Source of the DNA: an uncultured Pelagibacteraceae bacterium | GTDB taxonomy: Bacteria; Pseudomonadota; Alphaproteobacteria; Pelagibacterales; Pelagibacteraceae | DNA: 12,978 nucleotides | NCBI GenBank assembly: GCA_902572155.1 | Contig: CACGET010000029.1 | Location: forward strand, 1-12,978 | Direction: 5' to 3' | Part shown: positions 6,296-12,829 of the stretch, one piece after another | Layout of the letters: each line of letters begins with the position of its first letter | How positions within the stretch are numbered: position 1 is the stretch's first letter | Made by a program: the position numbers and the translations under genes | Notes under the pieces: model-generated | Told to the model about the DNA's origin: nothing | Databases searched by the model: none | The model's input: only the letters and a program-made list of their open reading frames with translations

Positions 6296-7504
6296 ATGTT
6301 TAAAAGTTTAAGTTTAAAAGTAATTATATTTGGTTTTATATTTACATTTTTTTCAAGCTTTGGACAGAGTTTTTTTTTAGGACTATTTAACTCAAGCATA
6401 AGAGAAACTTTGTCAATTAGTCACGGTCAATTCGGATCTATTTATGCTTCAGCAACACTGTTGAGTAGTTTTGTATTAGTTTGGGTTGGAAAAAAAATTG
6501 ATGATATGAATATTTCTAAATTTGCAATTTATGTTGTAATTTTACTTTCAATCTCAAGTTTTTTATTTTCAAAAATTTCATCTATAACATTCTTATTTTT
6601 CGCAATATTTCTTATGAGATTATCTGGCCAAGGTTTAATGTCACATTCTGCTTCTACTACTGTTTCACGGTACTTTGAAAAAAGTAGAGGTAAAGCATTA
6701 AGCACTTCATGGTTAGGATTATCATCAGCAGAATTCATAATGCCACTTACTATTGTTTTTTTGTTAACTTTCATAGAGTGGAGGGCTCTTTGGATTTCAA
6801 TATCTTTACTAATAATTCTAGTACTTCCAGTAATAATTTTTTTAACTGTAAGAGATGTAAAATTGGATACTAGGGAAAATTTTTCATTAAACAGCAAACT
6901 TATTAAAAAGATTAAGCAATGGAAACGAGTCGAGGTTCTTAAAGACTATAGGTTTTATATTATAACTATTAATATGTTGGCTATGCCATCTATTGCTACA
7001 GGAACTTTTGTTTATCAATCTTTTATTACATCCTCAAAAGGTTGGGGACCATATATAATTGCTCAATCTTTTATGGTTTATTCAATTTTATCATTGATTA
7101 CATTATTTATATCAGGTTTTCTTATCGACAAATTTTCCAGTAGAAGATTACTTATTTTTATGAATATTCCATTAATATTTTCAGTATTTGTGCTTTATAA
7201 TTATAGTGATCCAATCTCATCTTTTATATTTTTAGGTCTAATTGGAATATCTAATGGATTTGCAAATGTTTTAGGTACTTCTACTTGGGCTGAGATTTAT
7301 GGAGTAAAATACATAGGGTCTATAAAAGCACTTACTACGTCTTTAATGGTCTTTTCAACTGCTTTTGGAACAGCTTTATTTGGATTGTTGATAGATAAAG
7401 GTTTTTCTATAGAGCAAATTGCATTGTTTTCAGGTAGTTATATCTTGACTGGTATTGTTTTGTTATTTTCCATTAAAAATAAGCTAAATCCAAATTATTT
7501 ATAA
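6296..7504 (+). CDS. Major facilitator superfamily transporter (12 TM)
   Basis: A 402-aa inner-membrane secondary transporter of the MFS. Seen: about twelve hydrophobic segments, the first spanning residues 8-30 (IIFGFIFTFFSSFGQSFFLG); an MFS loop 2-3 motif variant WVGKKIDD at 63-70 (family pattern G-x-x-x-D); an EKSRGKALS loop near 128-136 typical of the TM4-TM5 connection; a longer charged central loop around 190-220 between the two six-helix halves; and an FLIDKFSSRR repeat of the loop motif in the second half. Substrate cannot be deduced. It is divergent from the hydroxyacid dehydrogenase gene with an 11-bp gap, which suggests, weakly, uptake of an acid handled by that enzyme. Its stop is 43 bp before rpoZ on the same strand. 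Confidence 0.88.
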   Translation: MFKSLSLKVIIFGFIFTFFSSFGQSFFLGLFNSSIRETLSISHGQFGSIYASATLLSSFVLVWVGKKIDDMNISKFAIYVVILLSISSFLFSKISSITFLFFAIFLMRLSGQGLMSHSASTTVSRYFEKSRGKALSTSWLGLSSAEFIMPLTIVFLLTFIEWRALWISISLLIILVLPVIIFLTVRDVKLDTRENFSLNSKLIKKIKQWKRVEVLKDYRFYIITINMLAMPSIATGTFVYQSFITSSKGWGPYIIAQSFMVYSILSLITLFISGFLIDKFSSRRLLIFMNIPLIFSVFVLYNYSDPISSFIFLGLIGISNGFANVLGTSTWAEIYGVKYIGSIKALTTSLMVFSTAFGTALFGLLIDKGFSIEQIALFSGSYILTGIVLLFSIKNKLNPNYL

Positions 7505-7547
7505 AATACTCCTTGATTTTCACATTTTGACTGTATAGATACTCCGC

Positions 7548-8066
7548 ATGGCAAGAGTAACAGTTGAAGATTGTATAGATAAAGTAGAAAGTCCTTACGA
7601 ATTAGTATTAGTTGCAAAAGAAAGAGCCACTCAACTTAATGCAGGAATAGAACCAACTATCGAAAGAGATAATGATAAAAATACTGTTATTTCATTAAGA
7701 GAAATAGCCGATGATAAAATTAAAGTATCAGACTTAACAGAAGCAGCTGTTTACAAACTTAGAAAACATGTTGAACAAATTGATGATAGTGCTGATGATG
7801 ATGAAGAAGTAGGTGATGATTTTGAAAACTTATATAAAGGTGAAATTTCAAAAAGTGGAACTCCTATACTTCCTTCTAAGAGAGCAAGAAAAACTCCAGA
7901 AAAAATTCAAGTATCTAAAGAAGATTTAGCTGAAATTGAAAATGCTACTGAAACAGCCTCAGTAGAACCTTTGGAAACAACCTCTGAAGAAGGTGACGCT
8001 TCTTTAGATGAAATGCAAGAAGAAGAAGTTGAGTCAAACGAGCAAGATACAGAAAATCAAGAATAA
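7548..8066 (+). CDS. rpoZ: RNA polymerase omega subunit with long acidic C-terminal tail
   Basis: The omega subunit promotes assembly and stability of RNA polymerase by clamping the beta' C-terminus, and in many bacteria forms part of a ppGpp site. Seen: MARVTVEDCIDKV at the N-terminus, ELVLVAKERATQL at 18-30, the DNDKNTV segment and LREIA at 50-54, all hallmark omega sequence. The conserved core ends near residue 65-75. The remaining roughly 95 residues are low-complexity and very rich in Glu/Asp, with one short basic patch (KRARK, about residues 110-114). At 172 aa it is far longer than E. coli omega (91 aa) and longer than most alphaproteobacterial ones. The start is fixed by the MARVT motif; no Shine-Dalgarno precedes it. 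TTGATT (7513-7518) and TATAGA (7534-7539) may form a weak promoter with short (15 bp) spacing. The gene ends in a strong hairpin terminator. Confidence 0.95.
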   Translation: MARVTVEDCIDKVESPYELVLVAKERATQLNAGIEPTIERDNDKNTVISLREIADDKIKVSDLTEAAVYKLRKHVEQIDDSADDDEEVGDDFENLYKGEISKSGTPILPSKRARKTPEKIQVSKEDLAEIENATETASVEPLETTSEEGDASLDEMQEEEVESNEQDTENQE

Positions 8067-8075
8067 TAGCCAAAA

Positions 8076-8106
8076 AAAAAGGGCTCTGAAAATCAAAGCC
8101 CTTTTT
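8076..8106. terminator. Bidirectional rho-independent terminator between rpoZ and the binding-protein gene
   Basis: AAAAAGGGCT (8076-8085) pairs with AGCCCTTTTT (8097-8106) to make a 10-bp stem around an 11-base loop. It is preceded by further A residues and ends in a T-run, so it can work for transcripts from either side. It sits 9 bases after the rpoZ stop and 20 bases beyond the stop of the leftward binding-protein gene. Confidence 0.9.
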
Positions 8107-8126
8107 AATAATTTTTAACTTAAATA

Positions 8127-9140
8127 TTATTTTGGAATCCAGCTTTTCCACTTATCAGGATTAGCATCTTTCCATTCTTTAACTACTTCTTTTAAGTCTC
8201 TATTTTTTTGTTTCACTTCAACTAACATTACTGCTTGGTCTGCATTTTGAAACGACATTAGTTCAAAAAATTCCTTAGCTTTTGCATGTTCTGGTTTTGC
8301 AAAAGTAGCAGGGTTACCGTAGTTCATTGTGTAGTCTTTAGCCCAACCAGTTGCTGGCCAGCCTTTAGTTCCACAATCTTTCCAGTTTCCAGCTTCAGTA
8401 AAAGTATCAGGATCACAAACTTTGTGTTCTGGTAAACCTACACCAACCATATCATATGCACCAAAGAACCAATGTGGCTCCCATAGGTAAAGTAAGAATG
8501 GCTCTTGTCTTTTGTAAGCTGCTACTGCTTCAGCAACTGCTGCTGCTTCAGTACCTAGTTCGTCTGCTTGGAAATCAATTCCTAAAAGATCAAGTCTTTT
8601 TTGGTCATGACAGTTCCAACCAGCTACTGGACATGCAATTAATCTTCCTTTGCCGCCAGTTTCTATTGTTGCAAACTTATCTTTATGTTTGTTTAAATCT
8701 TTCCATGATTTTATACCCAAGCTTTCAGCTGCATATCTAGGAATATAGTAATCTGACATACCGATAACACCAACAGTACCTAATAAATCAATACTTCCGT
8801 CACCATCGTATGTACCAACTACCTTTCCCTCGTAAATCAGATCTTCTTTCATCATTACAGAGTCTGCTTCTGCATAACTTGGCCAACTTTCGCAAGCAAA
8901 GTCAATTTCTCCAGCAGCAATAGCTTCCCATAAGCCAGTTCCTGATGGAAATACAACTCTTTTGATTTTGTACCCTAGCTCTTCTTCAAGCATAGTTACA
9001 GCAACTTGACATGATATCTCTCCTCCAGTCCAATCAGCAACTGCAGCTGTTAATCTTTTAGCAGCATTAGCCTGAGTTAGACCACCTAATAAAAGGACAA
9101 AAGATAATATCAGTGCTGATATTCTTTTAGTTAACTTCAT
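8127..9140 (-). CDS. Periplasmic binding protein of a glycine betaine/proline-type ABC transporter
   Basis: A 337-aa exported solute-binding protein of the OpuAC/ProX family, which captures betaine-like quaternary ammonium or sulfonium compounds for an ABC importer. Seen: signal peptide (K/R N-region, ALILSFVLLLGGL core, cleavage near ANA|A, residue 26); ADWTGGE at 35-41; FPSGTGLWEAIAAGEIDFACESWPS spanning about 64-88; many tryptophans suited to an aromatic cation-binding cage (W37, W71, W86, W175, W220, W224, W261, W266); and six cysteines (C44, C84, C170, C177, C242, C256) that could pair in the periplasm. No lipobox is seen. Codons are visibly richer in G/C than the neighbours, consistent with high expression. 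It is last in a leftward cluster with a permease, molybdoenzyme and demethylase, but 173 bp downstream of them with its own candidate promoter and a strong Shine-Dalgarno. The ligand may be glycine betaine, DMSP, TMAO or an oxidised relative. Confidence 0.93.
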   Translation of the reverse strand: MKLTKRISALILSFVLLLGGLTQANAAKRLTAAVADWTGGEISCQVAVTMLEEELGYKIKRVVFPSGTGLWEAIAAGEIDFACESWPSYAEADSVMMKEDLIYEGKVVGTYDGDGSIDLLGTVGVIGMSDYYIPRYAAESLGIKSWKDLNKHKDKFATIETGGKGRLIACPVAGWNCHDQKRLDLLGIDFQADELGTEAAAVAEAVAAYKRQEPFLLYLWEPHWFFGAYDMVGVGLPEHKVCDPDTFTEAGNWKDCGTKGWPATGWAKDYTMNYGNPATFAKPEHAKAKEFFELMSFQNADQAVMLVEVKQKNRDLKEVVKEWKDANPDKWKSWIPK

Positions 9141-9145
9141 TTAAT

Positions 9146-9154
9146 CTCCTCTTT
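9146..9154 (-). promoter_or_regulatory. Strong Shine-Dalgarno of the binding-protein gene
   Basis: AAAGAGGAG on the minus strand, five bases before the ATG at 9140. It is the best ribosome binding site in the window, confirms the chosen start and predicts high translation. Confidence 0.85.
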
Positions 9155-9170
9155 AATTAATTAAAAAAGC

Positions 9171-9200
9171 ATTTTAATTCAAAAAATACATAGATGTAAA
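9171..9200 (-). promoter_or_regulatory. Candidate sigma-70-type promoter of the binding-protein gene
   Basis: On the minus strand TTTACA (9195-9200) and TAAAAT (9171-9176) are separated by 18 bp. Each differs from consensus by one base. The predicted start would give a leader of roughly 25-30 bases that contains the strong Shine-Dalgarno. In such A/T-rich DNA chance matches are common, so confidence is moderate. Confidence 0.5.
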
Positions 9201-9240
9201 CTTTATAAATAATCAAATTTTTAGGATTTATGTATAAAGA

Positions 9241-9264
9241 GGTGTGATTTTTTGTTTCACTACC
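9241..9264. other. Imperfect hairpin upstream of the binding-protein gene
   Basis: GGTGTGA (9241-9247) pairs with TCAC and ACC at 9257-9264 with one bulged T and a 9-base A/T loop. It lies in the 173-bp gap between the demethylase and binding-protein genes, upstream of the candidate promoter. It could be an operator-like inverted repeat or an RNA element. No known riboswitch could be matched to it. Confidence 0.35.
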
Positions 9265-9275
9265 ACATAAAATAA

Positions 9276-9298
9276 GGGAAAATTGCTAAAATTTACCC
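9276..9298 (-). terminator. Possible weak terminator after the demethylase gene
   Basis: On the minus strand, GGG-T-AAATT pairs with AATTT-T-CCC across a 5-base loop, with one mismatch, and is followed by the U-rich stretch TTATTTTAT. It begins 15 bases after the demethylase stop. The stem is A/T-heavy, so termination may be partial, letting some read-through into the binding-protein gene. Confidence 0.45.
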
Positions 9299-9313
9299 CA
9301 ATTCTTGCAACTT

Positions 9314-10489
9314 TTAGGTTCGCGATGGTATTGTTCTATTTATTCCTTTTACAATATGCTTTTCTTTATCAAAAAAAGGAAGATTAACAATTTCGGCTTT
9401 ATGTAAATTGCCATTAGGTAACTTTAGATCTAAATTTTTACCAGGCCAATCATTTGGTTCGTAAAATCTTACATAGCCTATTCCAGTATTTAATGTGGGG
9501 GAATGTACCCCAGCAGTAATATGGCCAACAATTTTGCTTCCATTTATTACTTTGCTCCCTGATACTGGAGTTTCAGTTTTACAAGTTAAACCAAGCAAAC
9601 AAGTTCTTTTATCTTTGTTAACTAAGACTTCTCGACCTATAAAATCTCCTTTGTCCATGTTAACACAAAACCCTAACCCAGCCTCAAAAGGATTAATTGT
9701 AGTATCAATATCAGTTAAATTTCCAAAAATTCCAGCTTCAATTCTTCTTATAGTCATAGCTCTTGTAGCAGAAAGTTCCATTCCAAATGGTTTTCCACAA
9801 TCCATAAGATGATCCCAAAGTGCTAAATGATCTGTTGTAAATCCATCTGAGTAAATTTCAAATCCAAGTTCATTGGTAAAACCAGATCTAGATACATAAA
9901 GTTGTTGTCCACCAAGATCAAAAAATCCAGATCTATAATAAGGCATATTTTCATCTATCTTTCCATTAGATGCTGCTTTCATTATATCGATTGATGCGGG
10001 GCCTTGTATTTGAAGTACTCTTGACTTTGGATCAGAAATTTTTACATTAAATCCTCCACTGTGTGCTAATAACCAATCTTCAAAAGGACCATCAGCTTGC
10101 ACATACCAAAATTTGTTTTCATTAAATTTAAAAATTACTCCATCCATAAATATTCCACCCTGATGAGTGCATGCTAATGAGTAATATCCTCTACCTTCTT
10201 TAATTGAAGCAACTTTTCTAGTCATTACTTTTTCTAAAAATGGAATTGAATCTGGTCCAGATATTTCAATTGGTTTTTCAGGCACATCAAAAATTGCAGC
10301 TTTTTGTCTTAACAACCAATATTTTTGAATAGGATCCTCTCCTAGAGACATTGCAAAATATCTTCCTGCATATACGCCTCGAACCATTTCTGGACAATTA
10401 GTTCTGTCAATATAAGGAGATTCTTCAAATCTACGCGCACTTATTTTTATTGTTTTTTTTAGATCAGATAGTTCTTGAAGATTTCCCAT
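9314..10489 (-). CDS. GcvT/DmdA-family (aminomethyltransferase-like) putative tetrahydrofolate-dependent demethylase
   Basis: A 391-aa cytoplasmic protein of the glycine-cleavage T-protein (GcvT) superfamily, whose members move a one-carbon unit from an N- or S-methyl donor to tetrahydrofolate. Seen: a DmdA-like N-terminus (SARRFEESPYIDR, 17-29); IEISGPDS at 74-81; GGIFMDG at 111-117, where GcvT usually has G-G-x-x-D-D; the folate-domain motif RSGFTNELGFEIY at 201-213 (Glu207 and Glu211 as candidate pterin contacts); NPFEAGLGFCVNMDKGDFIGRE at about 266-287; and a C-terminal barrel with GHITAGVHSPTLNTGIGYV. The first Asp of the T-protein pair is Met here, and DmdA also departs there, so an aminomethyl-lipoyl reaction is unlikely. 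No gcvH or gcvP is nearby. It begins 8 bp after the molybdoenzyme stop with no Shine-Dalgarno. A DMSP-like, betaine-like or other methyl donor is inferred from the transporter; DmdA identity is not claimed. Confidence 0.8.
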   Translation of the reverse strand: MGNLQELSDLKKTIKISARRFEESPYIDRTNCPEMVRGVYAGRYFAMSLGEDPIQKYWLLRQKAAIFDVPEKPIEISGPDSIPFLEKVMTRKVASIKEGRGYYSLACTHQGGIFMDGVIFKFNENKFWYVQADGPFEDWLLAHSGGFNVKISDPKSRVLQIQGPASIDIMKAASNGKIDENMPYYRSGFFDLGGQQLYVSRSGFTNELGFEIYSDGFTTDHLALWDHLMDCGKPFGMELSATRAMTIRRIEAGIFGNLTDIDTTINPFEAGLGFCVNMDKGDFIGREVLVNKDKRTCLLGLTCKTETPVSGSKVINGSKIVGHITAGVHSPTLNTGIGYVRFYEPNDWPGKNLDLKLPNGNLHKAEIVNLPFFDKEKHIVKGINRTIPSRT

Positions 10490-10497
10490 TTATTTTT

Positions 10498-12828
10498 TTA
10501 ACTTATTTTTTTATTTTCTCTAATTATTTTTGGTGGCTCGTGAGCTGTAACTTTTGGCAAAATACTCGTGTATTTCTCTATCTCAATAAGACAAGAATGC
10601 GCAATGGGACCTTGCCCAAGTTTTGAGGTTCCTTTATCGGGCGTTAAAACATTAGGATTACCATGCTTACAAAGACTATTAGGTTTTTTAGGATCTTCTG
10701 GATCATACCATGCCCCGGTACTAATCTGAACTACTCCAGGTCTTACTTTGTCATCAATTATTACTCCTGCTAGACAAGCTCCTCGATCATTAAATAATTT
10801 CACTATATCACCATTTTTTAAGTTACGTTCTTTTGCATCTTTTGGGCTGATTTCTAGAGGTTCTCTATCTTTAATTTTGAAAGATTTACTATATTTCCCA
10901 TGATCCATCTGACTGTGTAGTTTATTTTTAGGTTGATTTGAAATTAAATGAAGTGGATAAGTTTTATTTTTCATTCCTAACCATTCACATGGCTCTATCC
11001 ACACAGGATGACCTGGACAATCATCATAACCAAAATCTGCAACTGTCTTAGAATATATCTCTATTTTACCACTTGGTGTACTCAAAGGATTTTTGATTGG
11101 GTCATTTCTAAAATCTTTAAGCATCAAGGTTGGTTCAGTCGGATCTTTTATCTTAAACCATCTTTCTTCCCTGAATTTCTCATAGCTAGGCACATCAATA
11201 TTTGCAGCTGTTGCTCGTTCGTATGTTTGATTATAAATCCATTTTTGCCACTCTTCTTCACTTCGGCCTTCAGTAAATTTTTCCTCTACATCCATTTTTT
11301 TTGCTATACCTCTAAAAATTTCAAAGTCATTTTTGGCTTGACGGTAAGGATCTACTAATTTTGACATAGATACTACATATGGATCTCGAGGGGTCATCAT
11401 TATATCATTTCTCTCAAGTGGAGTTGTGCAAGGTAAAACTATATCAGATCTCTTAGCAAGAGTGTTCCAACACCAATCATTGGATATAATTGTATCTGGT
11501 TTTTCCCATGCTTTAATTAAACGATTTAGATCTTGATGATGATGAAATGGGTTCCCACCAGCCCAATACACTATTTTAGTATCAGGATATACATACGAAT
11601 TACCATCAAAATCAAAACGCTCTCCAGCCTTAAGCAATAAATCACTGATCCTCGCAACAGGTATGAAATTTTCTATCTCATTTTTTGCTTGGGGAAAAGC
11701 GGCGCCTGGTAAAATTTTAAATTTTCCTCCAATATGGTTTGTAGCACTGTAGCCAAATCCAAATCCACCACCAGGTAATCCTATTTGTCCAATCATTGAA
11801 GCTAACATTATAGCCACCCAAAAAGGTTGCTCCCCATGATCCTGACGAGTTAACGACCAACTTACAGAAATCATTGTACGATTTGATACCATACGTCTTG
11901 CAAGATCTTTAATTTGAATCGCTGGAATATCACAAATATTTGCAGCCCATTCTGCATTTTTTTCTACACCGTCATCAGTACCTAAAAGATAAGATAGAAA
12001 AATATCAAAACCTTCGGTGTAATTTTCTAAAAAATTTTTATTACTTAATTCTTCAACATGAAGTGTATGAGCTATACCTAACATTAAAGCTGTGTCTGTA
12101 TTAGGTCTGGCAGCTAACCATTCACCTTTAACTTCATCAATTAAATCAGATTTTAAGGGACTTATGTTTATAAATTCGATACCATTATTACCTGCATCAA
12201 TTAAGCTTTCACGTTGATAATGATTTCCTGTTCCTCCTTGGCAAATTTGACTATTTTTAATAGGCACTCCTCCAAAGCAGACAAAAAGTTTTGTATGTTT
12301 TTTAATTAAATCCCAACTTGTACAAGTATCAAGATAAGCCCGGTAACTACCTAGAATATGGGGTATCATAGCTTCTGCAGCAGCAAAACTATAAGTGAAT
12401 TTTGATCTTGTATATCCACCTATACAATTTAAAAATCTGTGAAGCTGACTTTGTGCGTGGTGAAATCTACCCGCACTAGCCCAACCATAAGATCCTCCAA
12501 AAATTGATGAGTTTCCAAAATTATTTTTTACTCTATTAAGTTCTTCAGCTACCAATGTTTCAGCTTTATCCCAACTTATTTCTATAAAAGGGTCAATTCC
12601 CCTTAAATCATTTCGATTACCTGGTCCATTTTCTAACCAGCTTTTACGAACCATTGGTGAGTCTATACGTGTTGGACCGTGCTGAACATCTAAAATTCCT
12701 GGTCCAATAGGTGATGGGTCTTTGTCATGTTCCCATCCTACTAATTCGCTTACTTTTCCATCTTTTACTTTAGCCCTGTATGTGCCCCAATGAGAACTAG
12801 TAAGAGGCAAACCTTTGGGTGTAACCAT
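10498..12828 (-). CDS. DMSO reductase-family molybdopterin enzyme, cytoplasmic (BisC/DorA-like S- or N-oxide reductase)
   Basis: A 776-aa bis-MGD molybdoenzyme of the DMSO/TMAO/biotin-sulfoxide reductase group, which removes oxygen from S- or N-oxides. Seen: SSHWGTYRAKV near the N-terminus; GGSYGWASAGRFHH at 111-124 with Y114 and W116; TYSFAAAE with S147, the serine expected to bind Mo; SWSLTRQDHGEQPFW; GQIGLPGGGFGFGYS; YWAGGNPFHHHQD; SDIVLPCTTPLERND; and a C-terminal cofactor domain (about 622-755) with GTSKLGQGP. By coincidence of length, Y114, W116 and S147 fall on the same numbers as in mature Rhodobacter DMSO reductase. There is no N-terminal Fe-S cysteine motif, as expected for this type. 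There is also no Tat signal: the upstream frame closes after four codons, so it should stay in the cytoplasm like BisC. The ATG lies 1 base after the permease stop. The electron donor is not encoded here. The true substrate is unknown. Confidence 0.9.
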   Translation of the reverse strand: MVTPKGLPLTSSHWGTYRAKVKDGKVSELVGWEHDKDPSPIGPGILDVQHGPTRIDSPMVRKSWLENGPGNRNDLRGIDPFIEISWDKAETLVAEELNRVKNNFGNSSIFGGSYGWASAGRFHHAQSQLHRFLNCIGGYTRSKFTYSFAAAEAMIPHILGSYRAYLDTCTSWDLIKKHTKLFVCFGGVPIKNSQICQGGTGNHYQRESLIDAGNNGIEFINISPLKSDLIDEVKGEWLAARPNTDTALMLGIAHTLHVEELSNKNFLENYTEGFDIFLSYLLGTDDGVEKNAEWAANICDIPAIQIKDLARRMVSNRTMISVSWSLTRQDHGEQPFWVAIMLASMIGQIGLPGGGFGFGYSATNHIGGKFKILPGAAFPQAKNEIENFIPVARISDLLLKAGERFDFDGNSYVYPDTKIVYWAGGNPFHHHQDLNRLIKAWEKPDTIISNDWCWNTLAKRSDIVLPCTTPLERNDIMMTPRDPYVVSMSKLVDPYRQAKNDFEIFRGIAKKMDVEEKFTEGRSEEEWQKWIYNQTYERATAANIDVPSYEKFREERWFKIKDPTEPTLMLKDFRNDPIKNPLSTPSGKIEIYSKTVADFGYDDCPGHPVWIEPCEWLGMKNKTYPLHLISNQPKNKLHSQMDHGKYSKSFKIKDREPLEISPKDAKERNLKNGDIVKLFNDRGACLAGVIIDDKVRPGVVQISTGAWYDPEDPKKPNSLCKHGNPNVLTPDKGTSKLGQGPIAHSCLIEIEKYTSILPKVTAHEPPKIIRENKKIS

Positions 12829-12829
12829 A

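Noticed and set aside
6529..6897. 122-codon open frame on the minus strand inside the MFS gene
   Set aside because: Antisense to a clear membrane transporter, with no family motifs and no own ribosome binding site.
7945..8151. Minus-strand open frame across the rpoZ tail and terminator
   Set aside because: It runs through the terminator hairpin and is the complement of an acidic low-complexity tail.
8456..8740. Leucine/glutamine-rich open frame on the plus strand inside the binding-protein gene
   Set aside because: Low-complexity complement of alanine-rich codons of the binding protein; no independent coding evidence.
8127..9140. Horizontal transfer of the binding-protein gene because of its higher G/C codons
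   Set aside because: High-expression codon bias explains it better; it is in a coherent transporter cluster without mobile elements.
9141..9313. Known riboswitch (glycine, SAM or SAM-V type) before the binding-protein gene
   Set aside because: Looked for conserved core sequences and multi-stem architecture; only two small A/T-rich hairpins were found.
9495..9812. 105-codon open frame on the plus strand inside the demethylase gene
   Set aside because: Antisense shadow of a conserved gene without recognisable domains.
9314..10489. Calling the gene gcvT or dmdA
   Set aside because: The T-protein acidic pair is altered and no gcvP or gcvH is present, while similarity to DmdA is only partial, so neither name is safe.
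11008..11358. 116-codon open frame on the plus strand inside the molybdoenzyme gene
   Set aside because: Its hydrophobic, aromatic-rich sequence is a by-product of the antisense of a conserved coding region.
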